Source: Planctomycetota bacterium
GTDB taxonomy: Bacteria; Planctomycetota; Phycisphaerae; UBA1845; Fen-1342
Assembly: GCA_016235145.1 (NCBI GenBank)
Contig: JACRLV010000030.1
Location: 1-34,049, forward strand
Length of the DNA stretch: 34,049 nucleotides
Direction: 5' to 3'
The notes under the pieces are model-generated. The model was not told the origin of the DNA. It searched no databases and saw only the letters and a program-made list of their open reading frames with translations. Within the stretch, counting starts at the first letter, position 1; each line of letters starts with the position of its first letter. Positions 1 through 8,811 of the stretch are shown piece after piece. A program made the translations under genes and the position numbers.

Positions 1-12
1 CAGGGGATCGGC

Positions 13-942
13 ATGAGCGTTGTCGTGGATACGGGGCTTTCATCGCGGGCGATCGTGGGGCGTTTCTATCGGCGGCTGGAGGAATTCGCCCAGTCGGCCT
101 GGTGGACGAAGCTGGCGATGCGTTTTGCCAGCACCCAGGAAAGCGAAACGTACAAGTGGCTCGGCATGGTGCCGCAGGTGCGGGAGTGGAAAGGCGGGCG
201 CGTCGTCAGGCCGCTGCGGGCGCAGGGCGTGACGATCGTCAACAAGGTATGGGAATCGACGATTCGGGTCGACGCCGACGAGGCGCGGCGCGACAAGACG
301 GGGCAGATCCTGATCCGCGTGAACGAGATGGCGCGGCGGGTGGCGACGCATCCGAACAAGCTGCTGACCGACCTGATTTCGGCCGGCGCCAGCAGCAACG
401 GCTATGACGGCGCGGCGTATTTCGGAGCGACGCACAGCGAAGGCGACTCGGGCACGCAGAGCAACAGCGTCACGTACGACGCGGCGACGCCGACCGCGCC
501 GACCGACGACGAGATGTACCAGGCGATCGTCAAGGGCATCTCGCAGATCGTGAGCTTCAAGGACGACCAGGCCGAGCCGATGAACGAGTCGGCGCGGGAG
601 TTTCTGGCGGTCGTGCCGATGCCGTTCCTGTCGCCGACGCTGGTGGCGCTGTCCGCCAAGCAGATCAACTCCTCGAGCAATCCGCTGGCGAGCGAGGGGC
701 CGTTCCGCGTGACGTGGGTCGCGAACCCGCGGCTGGGCTGGACGGACAAGTTCGCGATCTTCCGCACGGACGGGCAGTCGCGGCCGTTCATCTTCCAGGA
801 GGAGCTGCCGGTGCAGGTGCAAGTCCTGGCCGAGGGCAGCGAACTGGAAGCGAACGAGAACCAGCACCAGTACGGCGTGAAAGCCGTACACGAGGCGGGG
901 TACGGGTTCTGGCAGGACTCCTGTCTGGTGACGTTTGTCTGA
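13..942 (+). CDS. Mu-like prophage major head subunit gpT-like protein (major capsid)
   Basis: 309 aa ORF; 'FYRRLEEFAQSAWWTKLAMRFASTQESETYKWLGMVPQVREWKGGR' and later motifs resemble the Mu gpT capsid family; GGGG-containing tract before the ATG. Confidence 0.85.
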   Translation: MSVVVDTGLSSRAIVGRFYRRLEEFAQSAWWTKLAMRFASTQESETYKWLGMVPQVREWKGGRVVRPLRAQGVTIVNKVWESTIRVDADEARRDKTGQILIRVNEMARRVATHPNKLLTDLISAGASSNGYDGAAYFGATHSEGDSGTQSNSVTYDAATPTAPTDDEMYQAIVKGISQIVSFKDDQAEPMNESAREFLAVVPMPFLSPTLVALSAKQINSSSNPLASEGPFRVTWVANPRLGWTDKFAIFRTDGQSRPFIFQEELPVQVQVLAEGSELEANENQHQYGVKAVHEAGYGFWQDSCLVTFV

Positions 943-949
943 TGGCGAA

Positions 950-988
950 CGGGTGGGAAGGTGGGAAGGTGGAACGTGGGAAGGTGAG
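950..988. repeat. short degenerate tandem repeat (GTGGGAAG)n
   Basis: gggtgggaaggtgggaaggtggaacgtgggaaggtg directly after the gpT stop codon. Confidence 0.7.
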
Positions 989-1103
989 AGCGAGCAATCA
1001 CTACTGGCGGCGCTGGGTTGGCACAGGAGCGGTCGTGGTTTCCGCTTTCCCCTTTGCCGCGTTTTCACTTCCCGGCAGGGAATGAGCGAAGAGGAGATCG
1101 GCT

Positions 1104-1556
1104 GTGGCGTATGTCACGCTTCAACAACTGAAAGACCGGCTCGGGGCGAGCGCGTATGCACGGCTGACGGATCGGGCCGCGGGCACGACGGCCAGCGACG
1201 TCGTCGGGCAGCAGATCGTCGATGAGGCTGAGGCGGATGCGAACAGCCGGCTGGCGGTGCGGTATGCGACGCCGGTGGATCTGGCGGCGCGGCCGGAAGT
1301 CGCCACGGTGTTGGCGGCGCGGGTGCTGGATCTGGCCGAAGCGCTGGCGTGGCACACGTCGCCGCTGATGGGCGACGTGCCGGATCGGGTGCGGCTGCTG
1401 CGCGCGGATGCGGTGCGGTGGTTCGAGCAGGTGGCGGCGGGGCGAATCCACCTGCCGGCTGCCGCACCGCCGGGCTCGACGGCGGCGGTGGACGACGCGG
1501 CGCGGAGTTCGGGCGGCGGGCGGGCGTTCACCGCCGGCGAGTTGGATGGGCTGTGA
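1104..1556 (+). CDS. Mu gp36-like (DUF1320) head/tail-adaptor-type protein
   Basis: 150 aa 'MAYVTLQQLKDRLGASAYARLTDR...VDEAEADANSRLAVRYATPVD' typical of phage gp36/DUF1320; lies downstream of the capsid gene. Confidence 0.75.
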   Translation: MAYVTLQQLKDRLGASAYARLTDRAAGTTASDVVGQQIVDEAEADANSRLAVRYATPVDLAARPEVATVLAARVLDLAEALAWHTSPLMGDVPDRVRLLRADAVRWFEQVAAGRIHLPAAAPPGSTAAVDDAARSSGGGRAFTAGELDGL

Positions 1557-1577
1557 GTCTCTCGGAGGCGAGCGGCG

Positions 1578-1859
1578 ATGGATGAGATTCTCCGGCAGGC
1601 GTTTTCGCTGGGTATTTCCGGGTTGCTGTTCGTGATGTGGTGGCACGAGCGGCGCGAGCGGCTGGGGAGTACGGCGGGTCTGGACACGTGCGGCCGGGAC
1701 AAGGCGACGTTGACGGACATGACGACGAACCTGGTGAGCGTGATCCGCAACAACACGGACGTGCTGGCGGCGCTGCGCGAGGAGTTGCGGGCGCATCGAC
1801 AGGCCGAGGGGCAGTGGATGGGGATGTTGATGGAGCGGGTGGAGCGGTTGGGGGAGTAA
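1578..1859 (+). CDS. small protein with N-terminal TM and coiled-coil tail, holin-like
   Basis: 93 aa; 'ILRQAFSLGISGLLFVMWWHERRER' hydrophobic segment, then a helical tail; phage gene context. Confidence 0.55.
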   Translation: MDEILRQAFSLGISGLLFVMWWHERRERLGSTAGLDTCGRDKATLTDMTTNLVSVIRNNTDVLAALREELRAHRQAEGQWMGMLMERVERLGE

Positions 1860-1872
1860 GCCCTCATCCCGA

Positions 1873-1945
1873 CCCTCTCCCGGAGTACCGGGAGAGGGGG
1901 GAAGAACTCCCTCACCCGGTTCCTCTCCCGGGGTACCGGAAGAGG
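1873..1945. repeat. two adjacent hairpins (twin-hairpin intergenic repeat)
   Basis: CCCTCTCCCGG-agta-CCGGGAGAGGG (1873-1898) and CCTCTCCCGG-ggta-CCGGAAGAGG (1922-1945); the direct repeat 'ccctca..' recurs at ~48 bp. Confidence 0.8.
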
Positions 1946-1966
1946 GGGACATAGAAAGGAGTTACT

Positions 1967-2224
1967 GTGGATTTGAAACAGGCGGCACAGGCGGTAGATG
2001 GGCGGACGGCGCGGGCTTTTGTGAGCGCGGCGCGGCATTTCATTGACGCGCTGCTGATCGAGGGGCAGCGCGTGGCGAGCACGGCGACGCCGCCGGCGGG
2101 CGGCTGGCTGAGCTCGGAGGAGCTGCGCGGGGCGACGCAACGGATGTCGGAAGCGATCGCGGCGGAGCGGTGGGTGGACGGCGCGCTGGCGGTGGTGCGG
2201 GTGCTGGTGTTGTTGGGAATTTGA
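1967..2224 (+). CDS. hypothetical protein (phage block)
   Basis: 85 aa ORF preceded by 'agaaaggagttactgtg', a good SD with a GTG start. Confidence 0.6.
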   Translation: MDLKQAAQAVDGRTARAFVSAARHFIDALLIEGQRVASTATPPAGGWLSSEELRGATQRMSEAIAAERWVDGALAVVRVLVLLGI

Positions 2225-2315
2225 GGCGCAGGCACGAAGGCACGGAGGCACGCAGGTTCGGAAATGCCTCGTGTCTGACGGGCTGGGGGCGACGGCGAGA
2301 AATCGGAGGTGCGGC

Positions 2316-2492
2316 GTGGATCGGGTGAAGGTGACTGTGGAGCGGACGGATTCGGACGGGCGGACGCGGGCGCTGGACACGTTCGTGTACGAACTGCCGA
2401 TGAGCGCGGAGCAGACGGCGAGCGTCGGGCAGGCCGTGACGGACAAGCTCGAGAAGCTGAGCGCGGCGGCGGCGATCCAGGGCGGGCGATGA
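2316..2492 (+). CDS. small hypothetical protein (phage block)
   Basis: GTG start 'MDRVKVTVERTDSDGRTRALDTFVYELPMSAEQTASVGQAVTDKLEKLS'; upstream 'cggaggtgcg'; stop overlaps the next start (ATGA). Confidence 0.5.
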   Translation: MDRVKVTVERTDSDGRTRALDTFVYELPMSAEQTASVGQAVTDKLEKLSAAAAIQGGR

Positions 2493-3112
2493 AAGCGGGG
2501 GTGGGTATGAAGGGAATTTGGATCACGGTCGGTCTGGCGTGCTGCGGATGCACGGCGGAGTCGACGCGGCTGGCGATCGAGACGCAGCAGCGGGCCGACC
2601 AGGTGCAGGAGGCGCTGTTCGAACGGCAGCACGAGGGGCTGAACGTGCTGCTGTTTCGCGACGTCGTGCGGCGGCTGGAGACGGGTGGCGACGCGAAATT
2701 CTCGGCGGCGCAGCGCGATGTGCTGAATGAGGCCTGGAATGAGCGCGACTTGATCGAGTTCTGGCGCGTGCAGTTCGAGCGGGCCACGGCGCTGCGGATG
2801 ATCGGCGTGGATGCGAAGTTGTACGGCGAGCAGTCGATCGTCGATCTGCTGATCAAGAACATCGAGAGGGGCAGGAAAGAGAGGAAACAGATGAGCGAAA
2901 GTAGTACTGGTTTGGCGCGGTGGTTTTGGCCGCTTCAAAGCCGCAAGGTGCAGGTGGCGGTGGCCACGGTGCTCGTGGCGTGGCTTGCGCAGGCGGGGAT
3001 CGTTTTGAACGAGGAAAGCGTGGTCAACGTGTTGGCGATCGGGGCGGCCCTGATCCTCGGCATCGCACACGAAGACGCCGCGGCGAAGCGCGCCGCGGGC
3101 GGCGGGGAGTAG
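2489..3112 (+). CDS. lipoprotein with C-terminal holin-like hydrophobic region (possible lysis protein, or two fused genes)
   Basis: N-terminus 'MKGIWITVGLACCGCTAEST' has a lipobox; C-terminal 'KVQVAVATVLVAWLAQAGIVLNEESVVNVLAIGAALILGIAHED' resembles phage holins; internal ATG at 2891 has an upstream 'gagagg'. Confidence 0.6.
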   Translation: MKAGVGMKGIWITVGLACCGCTAESTRLAIETQQRADQVQEALFERQHEGLNVLLFRDVVRRLETGGDAKFSAAQRDVLNEAWNERDLIEFWRVQFERATALRMIGVDAKLYGEQSIVDLLIKNIERGRKERKQMSESSTGLARWFWPLQSRKVQVAVATVLVAWLAQAGIVLNEESVVNVLAIGAALILGIAHEDAAAKRAAGGGE

Positions 3113-3115
3113 GCG

Positions 3116-3307
3116 ATGCCTGCGGAAACGTTGGCCGCGGCGCGGGCGGCGGCACGTGCGAGCGCGATCGTGGTGGAGGAAATTGCGGCGGGCCTGGCGC
3201 GCTGGGCCGAGCGCGACGACGCGCTGCACGGAATCGAAGCAAAAGACGCGCTGCGGCGCATGAGCGAAGAATTGGCGCGCGAAGCGGAGCGGTTGCGAAA
3301 CGTGTAG
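3116..3307 (+). CDS. small helical hypothetical protein
   Basis: 63 aa ORF tightly spaced after the previous stop; helical composition. Confidence 0.45.
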   Translation: MPAETLAAARAAARASAIVVEEIAAGLARWAERDDALHGIEAKDALRRMSEELAREAERLRNV

Positions 3308-3347
3308 GTTCGAGCCGGATAGCGGTGAGGTTGCAGGCCGGGAAAAT

Positions 3348-3497
3348 GCAGCCGGGGGCGGCTGCGGTACATTCGCCCGCGGTACATGCGGCTGCGGGAC
3401 AAGCGAAAGGCAGCCGGGGGCGGCTGCGGTACATTCGCCCGCGGTACATGCGGCTGCGGGACAAGCGAAAGGCAGCCGGGGGCGGCTGCGGGACATG
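3348..3497. repeat. 62-bp tandem direct repeat, ~2.4 copies
   Basis: Unit 'gcagccgggggcggctgcggtacattcgcccgcggtacatgcggctgcgggacaagcgaaag' starts at 3348 and 3410, with a partial third copy at 3472; each unit begins with the palindrome GCAGCCG-gggg-CGGCTGC. Confidence 0.9.
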
Positions 3498-3518
3498 CGG
3501 CGGCGGTGCTCACGAAGA

Positions 3519-3565
3519 AAAAGGCCCGCGGTGCGGACCCGAGATTCAGGTCGCCCGCACCGCGG
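3519..3565 (-). terminator. Rho-independent terminator of the minus-strand lipoprotein gene
   Basis: 11-bp stem CCGCGGTGCGG (3526-3536)/CCGCACCGCGG (3555-3565); on the minus strand it is followed by ...GGCCTTTTTCTTC. Confidence 0.75.
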
Positions 3566-3601
3566 AGCCGCACGCACGAATTGTCAGCGCAACCGACGGT
3601 G

Positions 3602-4663
3602 TTATGGCACGTCGACGCGCGAGTCGAAATCCTGGATGACGCTGCCGCTGGAGTCCGTCACACGCCAGACCAACTGGGGAACGGGCGGGTTGCGGTCGTC
3701 ACGGAGGAAGACGTAGTCGATTCGGCCGCCGCGGGCGAACTGGTTGCAGGCTCGATTCCGCACCGCAATGGTCGGGGGCAGAAGCGATTGTTCTCCCTGG
3801 CTGAGCAACGCTGTGGTGAAACACTCGCAGCCGGTCCCCTGAATTTCCTCGGGAACGCGCCGATTGGATCCCTGTCCGAGTTGGTTGCTGCCGGCAGGAA
3901 TGTCATCCTCGGCGACGTAATAGAACGAATCTTGCGTGCACTCATCGAAAGACCCGATGACCGTCCCGCCTTCGCAGGGCTGCGGGTCGCCCCGGCTGAC
4001 ACGCAGGGAGCCGCCGGATGAACCGCCGGGGTTGTGGAACAAAATCACGTTGGGGACTGGCACCCGTTCGCCGGCGGAGGTGAAAAAGTTGTCGTAGGTC
4101 GGTGTTCCGGTGCCCTGCGCCGGTCCAATCGCCGAGCTGAGCGCATCGTCGCCGGTGCCGGCGCCGCGGAATCTCCCATCGCGATGGAAGTAGTACAGAG
4201 CCGGGCCCTGAATGCAGAAACTGCCGAACGTAAGCGGAGTGCCGCCATCGGGGATGAGCCGATAGCCGAAGGAAGTGTAAAGTTCGATGTCGTCGGTACA
4301 CACCGCTCCTTCCGGATACTGATCGCTATTCACGAACGCCACGAATACGACGAAGTAGTGGATGTAGTCGTCTGGGTCCAGATTGCGCATGGAGATGCGG
4401 ACGAACTTGCGGGCGAGCGTTTCGTCGCACGGATCGAGCGGCGCGCTTGAACCGCCCGGGCCGAAGGCGCCGCTTCCGCCGCCGCCGCCGCCGCCGGTCG
4501 TGGGTTCGCCGGTGAACGGACCGTTGCGGAAAATCTGCGAGCCAAGGAGGTAGGCGGAGTCTCCATTGAGAGAGCCGCAGCCCGCCAGCCATGTCCACGC
4601 CAAGCCGACCGCGCAAGCGAAGGCGGCGGCGGGGCGAACCCAATTTCGAATTGTTCTTCGCAT
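3602..4663 (-). CDS. secreted lipoprotein of unknown function
   Basis: Start at 'MRRTIRNWVRPAAAFACAVGLAWTWLAGCGSLNGDSAY' (lipobox LAGC); poly-Gly linker encoded by (CCG)n at ~4476-4497. Confidence 0.75.
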   Translation of the reverse strand: MRRTIRNWVRPAAAFACAVGLAWTWLAGCGSLNGDSAYLLGSQIFRNGPFTGEPTTGGGGGGGSGAFGPGGSSAPLDPCDETLARKFVRISMRNLDPDDYIHYFVVFVAFVNSDQYPEGAVCTDDIELYTSFGYRLIPDGGTPLTFGSFCIQGPALYYFHRDGRFRGAGTGDDALSSAIGPAQGTGTPTYDNFFTSAGERVPVPNVILFHNPGGSSGGSLRVSRGDPQPCEGGTVIGSFDECTQDSFYYVAEDDIPAGSNQLGQGSNRRVPEEIQGTGCECFTTALLSQGEQSLLPPTIAVRNRACNQFARGGRIDYVFLRDDRNPPVPQLVWRVTDSSGSVIQDFDSRVDVP

Positions 4664-4755
4664 CTGGAAAGCTCCAACCCGCGAGCGAGCAAGGGCGCTT
4701 ATCGCGCTGTGCGGCTCGACATTCGCGCGGCGCACAGGTCTCGCGAGGCGTAGAA

Positions 4756-4784
4756 TTTATACCGGGACACCAGGTTTCCGGCAA
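4756..4784 (-). promoter_or_regulatory. sigma70-type promoter for the 3602-4663 gene
   Basis: Minus strand TTGCCG (4784-4779) - 17 nt - TATAAA (4761-4756). Confidence 0.6.
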
Positions 4785-4920
4785 GCGTCGCTCGATCACG
4801 CAAACTCACCGAAACCGCTCCCGGAAGCTGGAGAACCGGGATTCGGCTGGCGTGAACCGAATACAGATCCAAACAGCACGCCGGGGCTTCCGCGGCACCC
4901 TCATTCGAGGGGCGGCGAAC

Positions 4921-5040
4921 TAGTGTAGCCAGTCAGAAATAGTGCATCGCGGGTGGTACGGGCGTCTCGCCCGTTGTCCGACCCGGGCGGGACGCCCGGA
5001 CCACCCTGTTAAGATGCAAACAGCGCGACTAACTACACTA
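4921..5040. repeat. 120-bp nested palindromic (MITE/BIME-like) element
   Basis: Terminal inverted repeats TAGTGTAGccAGTC (4921-4934)/GACTaaCTACACTA (5027-5040); gcatc/gatgc; inner 23-bp IR 4951-4973/4984-5006 (21/23), each arm itself a hairpin. Confidence 0.85.
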
Positions 5041-5715
5041 GCGCATGATCCAACGAGAAAGCACAAGCTCCGGCTCCTGGCCGGGGCGAGCGGACTCAGA
5101 GCCGGGGACGGCATAGCGCAGCTCGAGCGTCTTGCGAAGCGTGAAGTACTTCGGGTTCACAGTTATTTCGTGTTGCTGGCCGTCCTGGCCGGTAACGGCT
5201 TGCTTCTCCGGCTTGGACTGGTCATAGGACGGGTTTTTCAGCAGCCGCGCTTCGCCGCTGATCCCGGCGACGAAGATCGAGAAGTTGTTTACCGTCACGT
5301 CGGCGGCCCGCCAGATCGCGACGGACTCGCGGGCGTTGTCCGCGCCGCTGGGAAGGTCGCCGATGGCGCTGACCGGGTCAAGCAGGTGCGGGTGGGTGGC
5401 CTGGTGGCGCAAGCGGATCGCCTCGAACACCGCGTTGCTGATGGCGGAGTCGGTCTCGATCACGCGCAGGTCTTCGGTGACGAGCTGAATCGTCGGAAAG
5501 AAACGCTGCGTCACGGCGCTGTTGTTGGTGACTTTGTACACCAGATAGAAATAGGTCGTGCCGCCGACGTCGATCTTTCGCGGCGGGTTCAGGTAGGTGA
5601 ACTCCATCTCCCACGAGACCGGCGTCATGGCGGGCGCGGGTCCGACGCCGACTTCCTTGGCGCCCTGGTCGACGGGCGAGACGAGCAATGCGAGCAGCGA
5701 GATCCAGGCGATCAT
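5038..5715 (-). CDS. secreted hypothetical protein
   Basis: 225 aa with N-terminal hydrophobic signal 'MIAWISLLALLVSPVDQG'; RBS GGAG; stop TAG formed by the edge of the 4921-5040 element. Confidence 0.7.
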   Translation of the reverse strand: MIAWISLLALLVSPVDQGAKEVGVGPAPAMTPVSWEMEFTYLNPPRKIDVGGTTYFYLVYKVTNNSAVTQRFFPTIQLVTEDLRVIETDSAISNAVFEAIRLRHQATHPHLLDPVSAIGDLPSGADNARESVAIWRAADVTVNNFSIFVAGISGEARLLKNPSYDQSKPEKQAVTGQDGQQHEITVNPKYFTLRKTLELRYAVPGSESARPGQEPELVLSRWIMR

Positions 5716-5724
5716 CAGAGGCTC

Positions 5725-8114
5725 CTATCCGCCGTACTGATTCCGGATGATGACGCTGGCAGGATTGCCGGCGAGGTTGAGCGCGCCGAGCGTCTGGGAG
5801 GCGGCGGTGCGCAGGCTCATGTTGGCATCGGACTCGGCGATCTTGGTGATCGCGCCGACGGACGCGTCGCCGAGCTTGTTGCCCTGGCGGCGGCGAGCGC
5901 TTCCTGGGCCGCGGTCGAGCCCACGTAGGCCAGAACGGCGGCGACCTTGGTGCGCAGCACGGCGTTCTTGGTTGTGAGGATCGGGATGAGCGAGGACTCG
6001 GCCTCGTTCGCGCGGAACAGCGGGTTGCCGGTGTCGGCGAGGCGGTGCAGCACGTCGGTCGCCTCAAGCGAAACCTCGGTGGCGACGGCGGCCGTGAGGT
6101 CAGTGATTCCGGCGGCCCGGTTGATCGTGCTGAGGGCGGTCATCATCATGTCGGGGTTTGCGTCCGGGGCGACCAGACCGACGCGCCTGTCCGCGCGGCG
6201 GGCGGCGTCGGACGCATCGCGGTCGCCCTTCTTGAGGGCGATGAGGATCGGCGTCTGGACGAATTTCACTTCGCCGTGGATCTGCTGGACGGCCTTTTCC
6301 GGACCGCCGGCCAGATCGGAGCCGAACACGATCACATCGAGCGAAGGCAGCGTGGTGCGGGCTTTTTCGAGGCCGGCGAACAGGTCGGCGTCGATGACGA
6401 CGTTGTAGTCGAAGCCGCGCAGGGCTCCGCTCAGCGAGTTGGCGATCGACTCATCGGCGTCGACGACCAGTGCGTTGCGGGTCGAACCCTGCAAGGCGAC
6501 GGCTTCGCACAGGACGGTCATGAGGCTCTGCGAGTTCGTGAACGGCTTGCTTGGCAGGCCGGCGCCGAGCGCCAAAGCGGCCCGCACGCGAACCATGCGG
6601 TCCGTGAACGTGAGCGAATCGGCCAGCGGCGGGTTGCCGGCGTCGTCGCTGACGAGGCTTGCCGGTCCGGCGGTCAGGCGCAGGGCGGCGATGGCGCCGA
6701 GAGCGACGGCGGCTTCCTTGCGCTGGTTGGCGATCGCCAGAGCTTCGAGGCAGTAGGACGCGCCCGCCGCCTGCGCGAAATACGCGGGGGACGGGTAGTT
6801 GTCCGGCCGGGTGAAGTCGGTCGTGCCTTCCGGCAGGTCGGCGGCGCGGCGGAAGTTCGCGGCGAGCCATAGCGAGATGGCGGGCTTCAGCTCGGGATCC
6901 AGACGCAGCGCTTCTTCGCAGCAACGCATGGTCATGATGTCGCTGAAGACGACGGTCGGGACTTCCATGTTGTGGGCGGCGTCATCACGCCAATACCAGA
7001 CGTTGGCGACATCCTGGCGGGCGTCTGCCGCGAGCGAAGCCTGTCCTTCATAGTACTGATGGGCCAGGCGGAGGAATGCGTCCGCCGCCCGCATGTTCGC
7101 TTCGAGCGCGACGCCGTGGGCCTGAAGGTCGGCGAGTGAGGCGTCAACGGCCGAACGGATTTCGACCGGCGTGTCCTCCGCATCCCGCAGCGCCAGGAGA
7201 TAGGGAACCGACTGCCAGTAGCCGATCTGCCCGAGAGCGCGAACGACGTACTGCTTGAGCGTCCGGTCGCTGGTTCGCAGGCCCATGACGAGCGGATTCA
7301 GACCCGGGCGGCCGATCTGCGGCAGCGTCCGCAGGATCACCTGCGTGAGGTTCTGCTTCTGCGGATCGCGCAGGGCCTGGAGCAGGAAGGGGACGGAGAA
7401 TTCGCCGCTGTCCTTGAGGCGCGCGACGCTGTTTTCGAATTGCCGCGGCGGGCCGGCGAGCCGCTCGATGTTCTGCTTGATGCGGATCGGGTCGGCCTTG
7501 ATCAGGCGCTCGCCATCCTGGAGCAGCTTCATCACGCCCTTGACCGATTCGCCCATGATCGGATCGCCGGCCAGGGTGACGAGGATCTTGTGGCGGCGCT
7601 GCACACGGTCGGCGAATTCGAGCAGCGCGACGGGGTCGGGCTTTGAACCGATGAGGGCCTGGAAGTTGGCGTTGGCGACGCCGAACTGGCCGATCGAGGC
7701 GAAGTACCAGCCGTCGTCGGCTTCGTTCTTCTGCTCATCGCCGACTTCGAGCAGGTCGAAGATCTTCTTTCCGTTGTCCTTGAGCGAACCGGCCTGTCCG
7801 TCCTGGCGGAACAGGAGCACGCCGCCGGCGGCTTCGTTCTTCAGGATCGAACGCTCGGCCATGAGCGCCAGTCGGAAGGGCGTGGGGTTCAGCGCGGCGA
7901 GTTCGCCGAGCGCGGTCTCGGCCGCGTCCGGGTTCGACCGCAACTGCACCGCGTCCATCGCGGCCTTCCACTTGGTCCAGACTTCCGCGGCCGCCCCGGT
8001 TACGAATTCCTCGTCGCCGAGGTCCTGGGCTTGTGTCGTCGAGGCTGCCAGACCGCCGAGGAAAACGGCAACCAGGGCCGCTCCGAGCCGAATCCGCCGG
8101 AGGGAATCAGGCAT
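5725..8114 (-). CDS. secreted HEAT-repeat protein with embedded receiver-like segment (frameshifted near 5890)
   Basis: Start 'MPDSLRRIRLGAALVAVFLGGLAASTTQA'; HEAT-like repeats; the open frame ends early, but the alternate frame continues 'RQGNKLGDASVGAITKIAESDANMSLRTAASQTLGALNLAGNPASVIIRNQYGG*' to 5725. Confidence 0.75.
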
Positions 8115-8198
8115 GTCGCACACTCCAAAGAAGGACCAACCAGCGCCCGCCTTGCGGGCCGCATCGACCGCGCACGTTGTCATGAAAACCGGGTTGGG

Positions 8199-8227
8199 AT
8201 TCTACCGGGCGGCCCATCGCGGGCAAA
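8199..8227 (-). promoter_or_regulatory. sigma70-type promoter for the HEAT-repeat gene
   Basis: Minus strand TTTGCC (8227-8222) - 17 nt - TAGAAT (8204-8199). Confidence 0.5.
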
Positions 8228-8441
8228 GTCCGCCCGCCGGCGCGCCTGAATCGTCGGCGTCCGATGTGCGGCCAGGCGGAACATTCCACACTTCGGAAGC
8301 CCCGCCGGCGCACCGTCGCCGCGACCCCAACCGTGATGCGGATGTTAGCGAGCCGGCGCAAGGCTGTCACGCCAACGGTGGGGGAATTGCGCGAACGGGG
8401 GCACTGCTTCGGTGGGAGTCGGCCGGAAGCATCGAGCATGG

Positions 8442-8804
8442 TCAGATCGGCTCGCCGCATTCGGGGCAGCGCGGGGCGGTGAGTCCCTTGAGAATATGGT
8501 CGCATTTGAGGCAATGCAGGTAGCCGTCGTGCCGTCGTTTCCGCAGGATCGCCCACACCAGCAAGCCGACGAGGAACGCGGGCGTGTACACGAGGCCGTC
8601 GGAAACAAGCCATGCGGCGTTCGGCCAGTCGAGTTCTTCGCCAAAATCGCGCAGCGTTTCGATCGGACCGGACAGGATCGCGAGCGAATCGTCCTCGCTG
8701 GGGTTGTCCCACAGGCCATATGCCAGCCGCATCAGAAGGACTGCGCAGACGAAAAAAGCAGCGTACGCCGCGAGCAGCGCAAGCCAGAACGGGCGGTTTT
8801 TCAT
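8442..8804 (-). CDS. membrane protein with C-terminal zinc ribbon
   Basis: 120 aa; two hydrophobic segments; tail 'CLKCDHILKGLTAPRCPECGEPI'. Confidence 0.75.
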   Translation of the reverse strand: MKNRPFWLALLAAYAAFFVCAVLLMRLAYGLWDNPSEDDSLAILSGPIETLRDFGEELDWPNAAWLVSDGLVYTPAFLVGLLVWAILRKRRHDGYLHCLKCDHILKGLTAPRCPECGEPI

Positions 8805-8811
8805 GGCGAGG

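Noticed and set aside
3348-3497. Possible CRISPR array
   Set aside because: The whole 62-bp unit repeats without variable spacers; only ~2.4 copies and no cas genes.
1121-3577. 818-aa minus-strand ORF opposite the phage block
   Set aside because: Arg/Pro/Ser-rich low-complexity translation with no recognisable family; antisense to well-supported genes with SDs. High GC gives long spurious ORFs.
4476-4497. (CCG)n microsatellite as a phase-variation switch
   Set aside because: It encodes an in-frame poly-Gly linker; slippage by whole CCG units changes linker length without a frameshift, so there is no on/off switching.
4921-5040. Target-site duplications flanking the 120-bp element
   Set aside because: Flanks (..ggcgaac / gcgcatg..) show no convincing direct duplication, so classical DDE transposition is not supported by this copy.
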